Positions 45,328 through 52,941 of a DNA stretch of 58,235 nucleotides are shown piece after piece. Numbering within the stretch: position 1 is the first letter of the stretch; each line of letters opens with the position of its first letter. This stretch comes from an uncultured Clostridia bacterium. GTDB taxonomy: Bacteria > Bacillota > Clostridia > Lachnospirales > Lachnospiraceae. Made by a program: the position numbers and the translations under genes. Location of the stretch: NCBI GenBank assembly GCA_947167565.1, contig CAMVIN010000002.1:1-58235 (forward strand), read 5' to 3'. The notes below the pieces were generated by a model that saw nothing but the letters and a program-made list of their open reading frames with translations, was not told the DNA's origin and ran no database searches.

Positions 45328-45579
45328 GTGAAAATGCCAATTGTCTTAACTGAGGATTCAGATATAGGTATATTGCGTTCAATTACCAAACGTATAATGG
45401 GAAGTGAAACATATACCTTGAATATATATAATGCAGTAGAATTACTGATAATGATCGCAGAAAAAGGCGAGTCCGGTTTTAATAAGAATGATTTGGTTGA
45501 TATAGTGAAATCTATCGGAGAAAGAAAACATCAATCTGATTTAAAGCAAGCGTGGAATAGAACTCATATAGATACATAA
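45328..45579 (+). CDS. Small hypothetical protein, doubtful
   Basis: An 83-residue frame from GTG 45328 with no good ribosome site. The sequence (ITKRIMGSETYTLNIYNAVE, then IMIAEKGESGFNKNDLVDIV) could be a fragment of a larger helical protein. No family recognised. It follows the 21-bp repeats. Confidence 0.3.
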   Translation: MKMPIVLTEDSDIGILRSITKRIMGSETYTLNIYNAVELLIMIAEKGESGFNKNDLVDIVKSIGERKHQSDLKQAWNRTHIDT

Positions 45580-45775
45580 TAATAGATGAAATTACTAAAT
45601 ATGCTTGAAGCAGGTTTTTTGATGAACTAAATGCATCAATTCGTTCAAGGTCTGTATTTTGAAACGCAAGTGTAACGCGATGGTGCGAGTAGAAGTGCAG
45701 AATGAAAAAACACGTATAGGTAAATAATCACTATCAAAGATATAACATATAGCTTTGAAAAAATAGAAAAAATAA

Positions 45776-45804
45776 TTGACAGAATGTATAGGGTTTGTTA
45801 CATT
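45776..45804 (+). promoter_or_regulatory. Promoter of an orphan leader
   Basis: TTGACA at 45776-45781 and TACATT at 45799-45804, 17 bases apart. Confidence 0.6.
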
Positions 45805-45835
45805 TTAGTTGATATTAGACAAAAAGTCTGATCCA

Positions 45836-45875
45836 CGCTTGTTAGGGAAAATAGTTTCCTTAACAGGCGTTTTTT
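45836..45875 (+). terminator. Terminator/attenuator in the orphan leader
   Basis: CGCTTGTTAGGGAAA at 45836-45850 pairs with TTTCCTTAACAGGCG at 45855-45869 (15 pairs with one mismatch and G-U pairs), followed by TTTTTT. It lies between the promoter and a ribosome site. Confidence 0.85.
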
Positions 45876-45900
45876 ATTTTCTGAAAAGGAGGATCTACAC

Positions 45901-45948
45901 ATGATCGTGAAAGATGCAAAAAGAGCAAATATAGGGAGCATAAATTAA
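45901..45948 (+). CDS. 15-codon reading frame with strong ribosome site
   Basis: AAGGAGGA nine bases before ATG 45901, then MIVKDAKRANIGSIN and a stop. Either the surviving start of a lost gene or a leader peptide. The peptide itself shows no motif. The 45580-45990 stretch otherwise holds only AT-rich non-coding sequence. Confidence 0.35.
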   Translation: MIVKDAKRANIGSIN

Positions 45949-45971
45949 TTCTATTCAAATGGAGCGTTGTC

Positions 45972-45980
45972 TGTTATAAT
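45972..45980 (+). promoter_or_regulatory. Extended -10 promoter
   Basis: TGTTATAAT is a perfect extended -10 (TATAAT at 45975-45980), 38 bases upstream of the next coding start. TTCAAA lies 15 bases above it. Confidence 0.6.
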
Positions 45981-46017
45981 ACTTTTATAGTTGTGGATTT
46001 ATGGAAGGGGGATTGCT

Positions 46018-46401
46018 GTGAAGTATAAATATGTTCGGATTCAAGGACGAGAGAACTCATATATTACGAAGTATCCGAAAGGTGTTTTTAGTTTGTGTTG
46101 GAATTTAATTAAAGACGAAACCTTGACAGAAGCAGAGAAAAACATGTTTATTTCCATTGATAATTGGTTTAAGGAGAATCTTCCGGAGCCGGAGCCTTGT
46201 AAAAATCATGAGCAGGTAATTACCTTTTTCAAAACGGATAGTACAGTAGAAATGTTAGAAAAACTTGAACCTGCCATTGCTCTGCTGGAAAAATATAAAA
46301 AGCCCTATGATATCGTGTATACGAATTTTGTTGGGAAAATCGTGTATGAGGATGAGTGGCAGGTTGCTGTTTCTGTGGAAGATGGAGAAATGTCAGATTA
46401 G
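46018..46401 (+). CDS. Hypothetical protein
   Basis: A 127-residue soluble protein (MKYKYVRIQGRENSYITKYP; TLTEAEKNMFISIDNWFKEN; FFKTDSTVEMLEKLEPAIALL). I do not recognise the family; the composition suggests an alpha/beta cytoplasmic protein. It starts at GTG 46018 after GGAAGGGGG; an earlier GTG at 45991 lacks a site. It is adjacent to, and probably co-transcribed with, the histidine phosphatase gene. Confidence 0.65.
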   Translation: MKYKYVRIQGRENSYITKYPKGVFSLCWNLIKDETLTEAEKNMFISIDNWFKENLPEPEPCKNHEQVITFFKTDSTVEMLEKLEPAIALLEKYKKPYDIVYTNFVGKIVYEDEWQVAVSVEDGEMSD

Positions 46402-46474
46402 GAGGGTTTGATTCATGGAAATATGGGATGCGTATAATTCAGATTTTGAAAACTATGGTCAGAGAGGAGACGAG

Positions 46475-47050
46475 ATGACAAGAGTATACTTTGTGCGGCA
46501 TGCACAGCCGGATCATGGTGATCCTGATGACAGAAACAGACCGCTCACAGAAGAAGGGAAGAAAGATTCAGAGCTGGTATTAAAGGTGCTTGCAGATGAG
46601 AGGATAGATTGTTTTTATTGCAGTCCCTACAAGCGGAGCATTGACACCATAAAAGAGACTGCGGACTATTTTCATAAAGACATTATAACTGATGATAGAC
46701 TCCGGGAACGGGAAGCCGGGATGAATGGAAATGGTTCTGCTATGTTTCGTAAGAGATGGGGAAATCATGATTACCACGAAGAGGGGGGCGAGTCTATTTC
46801 CATGGTACAAAAAAGAAATATAGAGGCATTGATGGACATATTGGAGGAAAATAGAGATCGAACGATTGTTATTGGTACACATGGGACAGCCCTAAGTACA
46901 ATATTTAATTATTTTAATCCGTCCTTCGGGTGTGAAGATTTTCTCAGGATTATTGATTGGATGCCTTATATTGTTCGGATGGATTTTGATGGGAAACAGA
47001 TGGTTGGGGTTTCAGAAATTGCGCATATAGAGAAAGAATTTAAAGGATAA
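46475..47050 (+). CDS. Histidine phosphatase family protein
   Basis: A 191-residue phosphoglycerate-mutase-like phosphatase. The RHA variant of the catalytic RHG motif is at R8-H9-A10 (VYFVRHAQPDHGD), followed by PLTEEGKKDSELV, the CSPYKRSIDT helix, the catalytic acid region REREAG and the second histidine in IGTHGTALS. An in-frame ATG at 46415 with its own AGGAGGG would add 20 residues that look like the start of a Nudix protein; the internal ATG at 46475 with AGAGGAGA is the natural family start. Substrate unknown. Confidence 0.85.
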   Translation: MTRVYFVRHAQPDHGDPDDRNRPLTEEGKKDSELVLKVLADERIDCFYCSPYKRSIDTIKETADYFHKDIITDDRLREREAGMNGNGSAMFRKRWGNHDYHEEGGESISMVQKRNIEALMDILEENRDRTIVIGTHGTALSTIFNYFNPSFGCEDFLRIIDWMPYIVRMDFDGKQMVGVSEIAHIEKEFKG

Positions 47051-47098
47051 GATTTAGGAGAAGAGGTTTATATTTCGAAAAGTGATGGGGCGTTATCA

Positions 47099-47929
47099 AT
47101 GAGAAAAAAGCATAAAATTGTACTTGGTTTTATAGTGTTTGCAATTATATGTGTTGTGGGTATAATAGGCATTTACCCAAGCATATATGACTATCAATGT
47201 AAAAACCGGATATATGAGGATATGGAAACTTCAGTAGAATCAGTAATGGGTGCAAATATTCGCATTATTCATGTGTACGGAGATGAAGAGGAGGGTTATC
47301 ATGGGTACTCTGCCGGGGCAAGCGGGGTGATATTCGGCAGAGAGGATGACAGGTATTATGCGCTGACAACATATCATGTTGTTCAAGGCAGAGATGTTGC
47401 GAAAAATATTGTTGCAACGGCGCTAACCCCAACCTATGATGAATATAAAAAAGAACACAATCTATCAGGACATGTACCACCGGCAGAGTATTATGAAATT
47501 ATGCCGGAACTTATTGTTGAATATGAGAATGAAGAATCGGATCTTGCGATTGTCTCTTTTCGGTCCTCCGACGAACTTTATACGGTATCTATTGCTGAAA
47601 AAAATCCCCTAAAAGGGAAAAGAATTGTAACTGTCGGCAATCCGGATAATGCGGAGAAGGAGTATTTTGTCCGTACCTATGGGAAAATAACGTCATCAAA
47701 GGAAACCACTTTCAAGAGTAATGACAATCAAATGCCAAATCAGATATTAAAGCATACTGCGTATACGGCGGATGGAAGCAGTGGGGGTGCTGTGTTTGAT
47801 GAAGATATGAAACTGGTGGGGATCAACATTGGTGGTGGAGTGGACTTTTTGGGACGATATCGTTATGGGGCGATGATTCCCTGTGAGCAGATACGGACGT
47901 GTGTAGATGAATGGGAAAAGGGAATATGA
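47099..47929 (+). CDS. Membrane-anchored trypsin-like serine protease
   Basis: A 276-residue protein with an N-terminal membrane helix (7-29) and an outer chymotrypsin-fold domain. The catalytic triad can be read as H93 (TTYHVV), D148 (ESDLAIV) and S228 (ADGSSGGAVF). SAGASGVIFG and VGNPDNAE are also typical of HtrA-like proteases. There is no PDZ domain. It may process or degrade envelope proteins. No clear ribosome site better than AGGAGAAG at 47058 is seen close to the ATG. Confidence 0.85.
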   Translation: MRKKHKIVLGFIVFAIICVVGIIGIYPSIYDYQCKNRIYEDMETSVESVMGANIRIIHVYGDEEEGYHGYSAGASGVIFGREDDRYYALTTYHVVQGRDVAKNIVATALTPTYDEYKKEHNLSGHVPPAEYYEIMPELIVEYENEESDLAIVSFRSSDELYTVSIAEKNPLKGKRIVTVGNPDNAEKEYFVRTYGKITSSKETTFKSNDNQMPNQILKHTAYTADGSSGGAVFDEDMKLVGINIGGGVDFLGRYRYGAMIPCEQIRTCVDEWEKGI

Positions 47930-47948
47930 TATACTGGAGAAAATACAG

Positions 47949-48017
47949 ATGATAGAATTAAGTGTTTTTAGTGATGAATCGGGAGATTTTAGAGAAGTAA
48001 AGGAGCAGCAAATATGA
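47949..48017 (+). pseudogene. N-terminal fragment of a DUF3800-like gene
   Basis: The 22-codon frame MIELSVFSDESGDFREVKEQ reproduces the first strand and DESGDF motif of DUF3800 proteins (RNase H-like, often on mobile elements), then ends in an ATGA overlap with the following thiF-like gene. The rest is deleted, so this is a deletion junction. Confidence 0.6.
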
Positions 48018-48838
48018 GTTTGTCAAATGAAGAATTAGAAAGGTACTCACGTCATCTTATATTGAAGGAAATCGGATATAAAGGTCAAAAGAAACTCTCT
48101 GCGGCTAAGGTTTTAATTATTGGTGCGGGAGGTCTTGGCTCACCTGCGGCCATGTATCTTGCCGCGGCAGGTGTGGGGACAATCGGCATTGCGGATGCAG
48201 ATGTTGTGGATTTAACCAACCTTCAGAGACAGATAATACATACTACAAAAGATATCGGCGTTCCAAAAGTCGATTCAGCAGCTGAGACGATGAAGGCGAT
48301 TAATCCGAATATTGAGGTAAAAAAATATAAGGAGTTTATTTATAGCGGCAATATCCGGGATATTATTCGGGGATACGATTTTGTACTGGATGGTACAGAC
48401 AATTTCGCGGCAAAATTTCTGATAAATGATGCTTGTGTTATGGAGAAGATTCCTTTTTGTCATGCCGGAGTAATTCGTTTTGAGGGACAGCTAATGACCG
48501 TGATACCAGGGGAGTCTCCGTGTTACAGATGTGTATTTGGAGAACCACCTGAAAAAGGAGTTGTACCGAACTGTCAGGAAGCAGGGGTTATTGGAGCAGC
48601 GGTTGGTGTGATTAGCTCCATGCAGGCATTGGAGGCAGTCAAGTATATAACCGGTGTGGGAGATTTACTCACAGGAAAGCTGCTCACATTTGATGCTCTG
48701 ACCATGAAATTTCATACAGTGAAACTGCCGTTGCGAGATGAAGGGTGTGCTGTCTGTAGTGAGCATCCGACTATTAAGGAACTTATTGATTATGAACAAC
48801 CTGCCTGTGAATTATCACCAGGAGGCACTTCGTCCTGA
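48014..48838 (+). CDS. ThiF/MoeB/HesA family adenylyltransferase
   Basis: A 274-residue E1-like enzyme that adenylates the C terminus of a small ubiquitin-like sulfur carrier (ThiS, MoaD or similar). The P-loop GAGGLG is at 37-42, DLTNLQRQIIH is the nucleotide-contact helix, the zinc cysteines are C170, C173, C245 and C248, and C187 is the conserved crossover-loop cysteine. No sulfur carrier gene is visible nearby. The next gene encodes a rhodanese fusion, a known partner of MoeB-type enzymes. AAAGGAG precedes the ATG. Confidence 0.88.
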   Translation: MSLSNEELERYSRHLILKEIGYKGQKKLSAAKVLIIGAGGLGSPAAMYLAAAGVGTIGIADADVVDLTNLQRQIIHTTKDIGVPKVDSAAETMKAINPNIEVKKYKEFIYSGNIRDIIRGYDFVLDGTDNFAAKFLINDACVMEKIPFCHAGVIRFEGQLMTVIPGESPCYRCVFGEPPEKGVVPNCQEAGVIGAAVGVISSMQALEAVKYITGVGDLLTGKLLTFDALTMKFHTVKLPLRDEGCAVCSEHPTIKELIDYEQPACELSPGGTSS

Positions 48839-48892
48839 GAATAGCGAAGCCAGGAAAGAATTCTTGAAAATTGCGGAAGGAGAATGAAATAA

Positions 48893-49987
48893 ATGGGCAA
48901 TCAGGATATTTGTAAGCACATATCAGCAGAGGAGTTTTCCAAACTTAATTTTAGTGCGGTCACATTGCTCGACCTGCGGGAACCGGATGAAGTATTGGTG
49001 AGTGGTATTGAGGGTGCGATTAACCTTCCTTTTTCCGGGGGCTTTGGAAAACTGGATACAGTTCCTAAAGACAAGCCGGTAATTGTATTTTGTCGCATAG
49101 GTGATTGGAGTGAGCAAGTTGCCGAGATTCTGTCTGACAGAGGGTATGATGCATCCACACTTGATGGAGGGTACAACGCTTATCGTGCACTGAAAAACGG
49201 TGAGGCTGTGCAAACAAATGAGATGCAAACCAAAGGGGTGCAGACAAAGGTTGGGAAAACAGAAAAGAAAACAGACATGATAGATGCCAAGGGATTAAAA
49301 TGTCCCGGACCGATTGTGAAGGTCGCGGATTACCTTCGGGATAAGCCTGTTGGAGAAACGGTATGTGTGGAGGCGACTGAGGAAGCATTTGCTTCGGATA
49401 TCAGGGTTTGGTGTGAGCGGACAGGCAATCATCTTGATGAGCTCGTCACAGAGGACGGGATTATCAAGGCTCAAATAACGCGGGCAGACAAAATAGAGAC
49501 AGTTTCGGCAAAAGAGAAGAATGATAAAACTTTCGTCATATTTTCGGGAGATCTGGATAAGACCATCGCTGCTTTCATCATTGCAAACGGTGCGGCGTCA
49601 ATGGGAAGAAAGGTCACGATGTTTTTCACCTTCTGGGGGCTAAATATTTTAAGAAAGCCAAAGAAGGTAAAAGCAGCAAAGACATTCATTGAAAAAATGT
49701 TCGGGGCAATGATGCCGAGAGGGACAACAAAACTGGGTCTTTCCAGAATGAACATGGGTGGTGCCGGTGCAAAAATGATACGCAGTATTATGAAGCAGAA
49801 GGGAATCAGTTCTTTGGAAGAGCTGATTGAAAGTGCAAAAAAGCATGGCGTCAGAATCGTTGCCTGCCAGATGTCGATGGACATCATGGGTATTCATCAG
49901 GAAGAATTGATTGATGGAGTGGAGCTTGGCGGTGTTGCAACATTTATCGGTTCGGGTGAGGAATCCGATATGAGCCTGTTCATATAA
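48893..49987 (+). CDS. Rhodanese-TusA-DsrE fusion protein
   Basis: A 364-residue three-domain sulfurtransferase. Rhodanese: residues 5-105, active cysteine C67 (VIVFCRIGDWSEQ). TusA/SirA-like: about 129-205 with C137 in GLKCPGPIVK. DsrE/F-like: about 212-364 (TFVIFSGDLDKTIAAFIIAN, GASMGRKVTMFFTFWG-type and MDIMGIHQEELIDGV). The three modules could pass persulfide sulfur from one to the next on one chain. It lies 54 bases after the ThiF-like gene with GGAAGGAG. The receiving pathway is unknown. Confidence 0.9.
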   Translation: MGNQDICKHISAEEFSKLNFSAVTLLDLREPDEVLVSGIEGAINLPFSGGFGKLDTVPKDKPVIVFCRIGDWSEQVAEILSDRGYDASTLDGGYNAYRALKNGEAVQTNEMQTKGVQTKVGKTEKKTDMIDAKGLKCPGPIVKVADYLRDKPVGETVCVEATEEAFASDIRVWCERTGNHLDELVTEDGIIKAQITRADKIETVSAKEKNDKTFVIFSGDLDKTIAAFIIANGAASMGRKVTMFFTFWGLNILRKPKKVKAAKTFIEKMFGAMMPRGTTKLGLSRMNMGGAGAKMIRSIMKQKGISSLEELIESAKKHGVRIVACQMSMDIMGIHQEELIDGVELGGVATFIGSGEESDMSLFI

Positions 49988-50059
49988 TTCCTGTATTTCA
50001 AGTGCCCGGAAAATATTCCTTGTCGTGAAGATATTGTGCTGACAAAGAAAAAGGGGGGT

Positions 50060-50090
50060 AAAAAAAGTGGCTGTAATGGCCATTTTTTTG
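50060..50090 (+). terminator. Terminator after the sulfurtransferase gene
   Basis: AAAAAAGTGGC and GCCATTTTTTT pair around the loop TGTAATG, with a T-run at the 3' end. Confidence 0.7.
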
Positions 50091-50199
50091 TGACTATTTC
50101 CAGGGTTCATTCGTATATAAGATGAAGGAATTTCTGGAAACGCTTTCGATGGATTAAAGCTATTTATTGACCAAAAAGCTGAAAGAGTTTAGAATTGAA

Positions 50200-50246
50200 G
50201 ATGTTAAGAGATGTTAAAAGATTCAAAACTTTACAGTTACTATAAT
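50200..50246 (+). promoter_or_regulatory. Candidate response-regulator site and promoter
   Basis: GATGTTAAGA and GATGTTAAAA are adjacent 10-base direct repeats (50200-50219). A perfect TATAAT lies at 50241-50246 with no proper -35, so the repeats cover the -35 region as in PhoB/OmpR-activated promoters. The 49988-50421 region otherwise shows no gene. Confidence 0.5.
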
Positions 50247-50421
50247 TGGCTATATATGGTACAATAAAAGAAAACTACCATTTTAACACTTCAGAAACAT
50301 TTCTTTATCATTTGAGAAACAAATGTCCTGTATGATAACGTCATAAGGTCAAGGCAGTGAGTGATGAGGACATCAATAACAGGGAATCAATGATTGAGAA
50401 ATGAGGAAAAGAAAGGATTGT

Positions 50422-51093
50422 ATGTTTAAGATACTTGTTGTAGAAGATGACGCGAGATTAAATAAGGCGGTCTGCTCATTCCTTTTAGGAAAAGAGTATG
50501 AGGCGGAGGGGTGTCTTAATGTGGAAGACGCCTACGATGCTATGTATAAGAACACGTTTGATTTGATTATTTCCGATATTATGATGCCGGGGATTGACGG
50601 ATTCGAATTTGCGAAGGCGGTTCGGGAAATCAATCAGGATATTCCGATTTTATTTATGACGGCGCGGGATGACTTCGGCTCGAAGCAGAAAGGATTTGCG
50701 GCGGGTATCGACGATTACATGGTGAAGCCTGTTGATTTTGATGAGATGCTTCTGCACATTGGTGCACTTTTGCGCCGGGCGAAAATAGCCACGAGCCGGA
50801 AACTGGAGGTCGGTAATCTCACGCTGGATGCGGAAGAGCATACGGCGTATGTCAACGAAGACGAGGTCGCACTGACGGTACGGGAATTTAATCTCATTTA
50901 CAAACTTTTGTCCTATCCGAAAAAGACGTTTACCCGCTCTCAACTGATGGATGAGTTCTGGGATGTGGATTCTAATTCCGGAACGAGAACGGTAGATGTC
51001 TACATGACAAGGCTGCGGGATAAATTATCGGAGTGTGATGGATTTGAGATTGTAACGGTTCATGGTCTGGGATATAAGGCGGTACTGAAATAA
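50422..51093 (+). CDS. OmpR-family response regulator
   Basis: A 223-residue regulator. The receiver domain (1-115) has the acidic pair E8-D9-D10, phosphoacceptor D52 (LIISDIMMPGIDG) and K102-type lysine in VKPVDF. The C-terminal winged helix (130-223) includes LTVREFNLIYKLLS and TVDVYMTRLRDKL. The frame opens at 50401, but AAAGGATTG before ATG 50422 and the normal start MFKILVVEDD fix it. It overlaps the kinase gene (TAATG). Confidence 0.93.
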   Translation: MFKILVVEDDARLNKAVCSFLLGKEYEAEGCLNVEDAYDAMYKNTFDLIISDIMMPGIDGFEFAKAVREINQDIPILFMTARDDFGSKQKGFAAGIDDYMVKPVDFDEMLLHIGALLRRAKIATSRKLEVGNLTLDAEEHTAYVNEDEVALTVREFNLIYKLLSYPKKTFTRSQLMDEFWDVDSNSGTRTVDVYMTRLRDKLSECDGFEIVTVHGLGYKAVLK

Positions 51094-52172
51094 TGGAGAA
51101 AACAATGCAGAAAGCATCTCAGAAAAAAAAGAAAAGAGTATTTATCAGAAGATACCTCACCTTCTTTTTCCTGATGGGAGCTGTCATAACATGCAGTATG
51201 ATTTTGTTTATGCACTATATGGTTGAGGCGATGAATTTAGAGATTGAGGCGCAGGATATTCGGCTGGCTTCGATATTCACCTTTGGCAATGTTTTGTTTC
51301 TCGCTGTATTCTGCACGCTTGTTGACGCGTTGAGAAGGAAGATCATGGTGGACCGTCCCGTGAAGAGGATTGTCGAGGCGACCGACCGGTTGATTGCCGG
51401 GGATTTTTCCGTCCGGCTGAAGCCTTACAAGGGCATTGATCCGGAATCGGGATTACCGGAACTGATTGATAATTTCAATAAAATGGCGGCAGAACTCTCG
51501 AGTGTAGAGACGCTGCGCACAGATTTTATTTCTAACGTGTCCCATGAACTGAAGACGCCTCTTGCGGTAATCCAGAATTATGCGACGATTCTTCAGGACG
51601 AGACGTTATCCAATGAGGAGCGCAGGGAATATGTGACAGTAATTCAGGAGTCGTCCAAAAATCTTGCGGGGCTGATTACAAATATTTTGAAGTTAAACAA
51701 ATTAGAAAAACAGCAGATTTATCCAGAGATAAAAAAATATAATCTGAGTGAGCAGGTCTGTGAGTGCCTGATTGGATTTGAGAGCGTGTGGGAGGAAAAG
51801 GAGATTGAAATCGAAACAGAGATTGAAGACGATGTCTGTGTGCGGGCAGATGCAGAGATTCTCTCTCTTGTTTGGAACAATTTATTTTCCAATGCGTTTA
51901 AATTTACAGAGCCGGGCGGTAAGGTAAAGGTTCAGGTGAGAAAAAATCAGGATGATGTTTATGTGTCTGTCACCGACTCCGGCTGCGGCATGGATGAGGA
52001 GACAAGAAGGCATATTTTTGATAAATTCTATCAGGGGGATACCTCACACGCCACGAAGGGAAATGGTCTGGGGCTTGCTCTGGTAAAGCGTGTGATGGAT
52101 ATTTTTGGCGGAGAAATTTTGGTAGAGAGTGAGTTCGGTAAGGGCAGTACATTTACCGTGAAGTTGAAGTGA
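51093..52172 (+). CDS. Sensor histidine kinase
   Basis: A 359-residue membrane kinase. Two membrane helices (about 20-45 and 60-80) are separated by only some 15 residues, so there is hardly any external sensor domain. A HAMP-like linker (90-140) leads to the dimerisation domain with H151 (SNVSHELKTPLAVI) and the ATPase boxes N (NNLFSNAFKF), G1 (DSGCGMD) and G2 (GNGLGLAL). It may sense membrane-embedded cues or rely on a partner protein. Coupled to the regulator upstream. Confidence 0.93.
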   Translation: MEKTMQKASQKKKKRVFIRRYLTFFFLMGAVITCSMILFMHYMVEAMNLEIEAQDIRLASIFTFGNVLFLAVFCTLVDALRRKIMVDRPVKRIVEATDRLIAGDFSVRLKPYKGIDPESGLPELIDNFNKMAAELSSVETLRTDFISNVSHELKTPLAVIQNYATILQDETLSNEERREYVTVIQESSKNLAGLITNILKLNKLEKQQIYPEIKKYNLSEQVCECLIGFESVWEEKEIEIETEIEDDVCVRADAEILSLVWNNLFSNAFKFTEPGGKVKVQVRKNQDDVYVSVTDSGCGMDEETRRHIFDKFYQGDTSHATKGNGLGLALVKRVMDIFGGEILVESEFGKGSTFTVKLK

Positions 52173-52229
52173 TTGTCATAAGTTTGCAGATTATTTCATA
52201 AGATAGAACAAAAAAAGGTATTCTGTTCT

Positions 52230-52808
52230 ATGTTAAATAAACTCTGGGGCTTTATGATTGTGACGGGCATTGTGATTGCTGTGTTTACCGGGAAGACAGG
52301 CGAAGTTGGAACAGCGGCACTGGACTCATCAAAAGAAGCAGTTACTCTATGTATCACCATGCTCGGTGTTATGTCTCTTTGGACAGGACTAATGAATATT
52401 GCGAAAAAAGCAGGAATCATTGATGCTCTCACAAGAGGGCTTCGACCGGTTCTTGCTCTTTTATTTCCGGGGGTGCCAAAGGAGCATGCGGCAAATGAAT
52501 ATATGGCGGCAAATATTATCAGCAATATGCTCGGGCTTGGCTGGGCGGCGACCCCTGCGGGACTCAAGGCGATGGAGGAACTGAAAAAGCTAAATCAGGG
52601 AAGCCATATTGCCAGTGCGGATATGTGTACGTTTCTGATTGTCAATATTTCTTCTCTGCAACTGATTCCGGTCAATATCATTGCCTACCGCAGCCAGTAT
52701 GGTTCGGTGTCTCCTACCTCAATTATTGGCATGGGTCTGGTGGCGACAATGGCGTCCACGGCGGCGGGAATTGTGTTTGCCACGATTGCAAGGAAGGTCA
52801 CTTCTTAG
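52230..52808 (+). CDS. spmA: Spore maturation protein A
   Basis: A 192-residue polytopic protein of the nucleoside-recognition (Gate) family with SpmA-specific segments LCITMLGVMSLWTGLMNIAK, NEYMAANIISNMLGLGWAAT and SLQLIPVNIIAYRSQYGS. SpmA works in spore core dehydration and, in Clostridia, with SpoVA-type transport or arginine metabolism genes. Its usual partner gene spmB should follow directly but is absent here. Confidence 0.9.
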   Translation: MLNKLWGFMIVTGIVIAVFTGKTGEVGTAALDSSKEAVTLCITMLGVMSLWTGLMNIAKKAGIIDALTRGLRPVLALLFPGVPKEHAANEYMAANIISNMLGLGWAATPAGLKAMEELKKLNQGSHIASADMCTFLIVNISSLQLIPVNIIAYRSQYGSVSPTSIIGMGLVATMASTAAGIVFATIARKVTS

Positions 52809-52891
52809 GCGGATTACCTCTGTTTCGTGCCTCTCCAACCATCTGAAAATAATTTCCCCCTATGCAGAACCGGCGCACATTGAGATTGATG

Positions 52892-52920
52892 TTGACGAAA
52901 ACTTTTGGGTTTATTATAAT
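52892..52920 (+). promoter_or_regulatory. Promoter of rel
   Basis: TTGACG at 52892-52897 and TATAAT at 52915-52920 with a 17-base spacer. The predicted start of transcription (about 52927) lies at the first base of the ribosome site AAGGAG (52927-52932). Confidence 0.8.
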
Positions 52921-52941
52921 GGTAGCAAGGAGTGATTGCCC

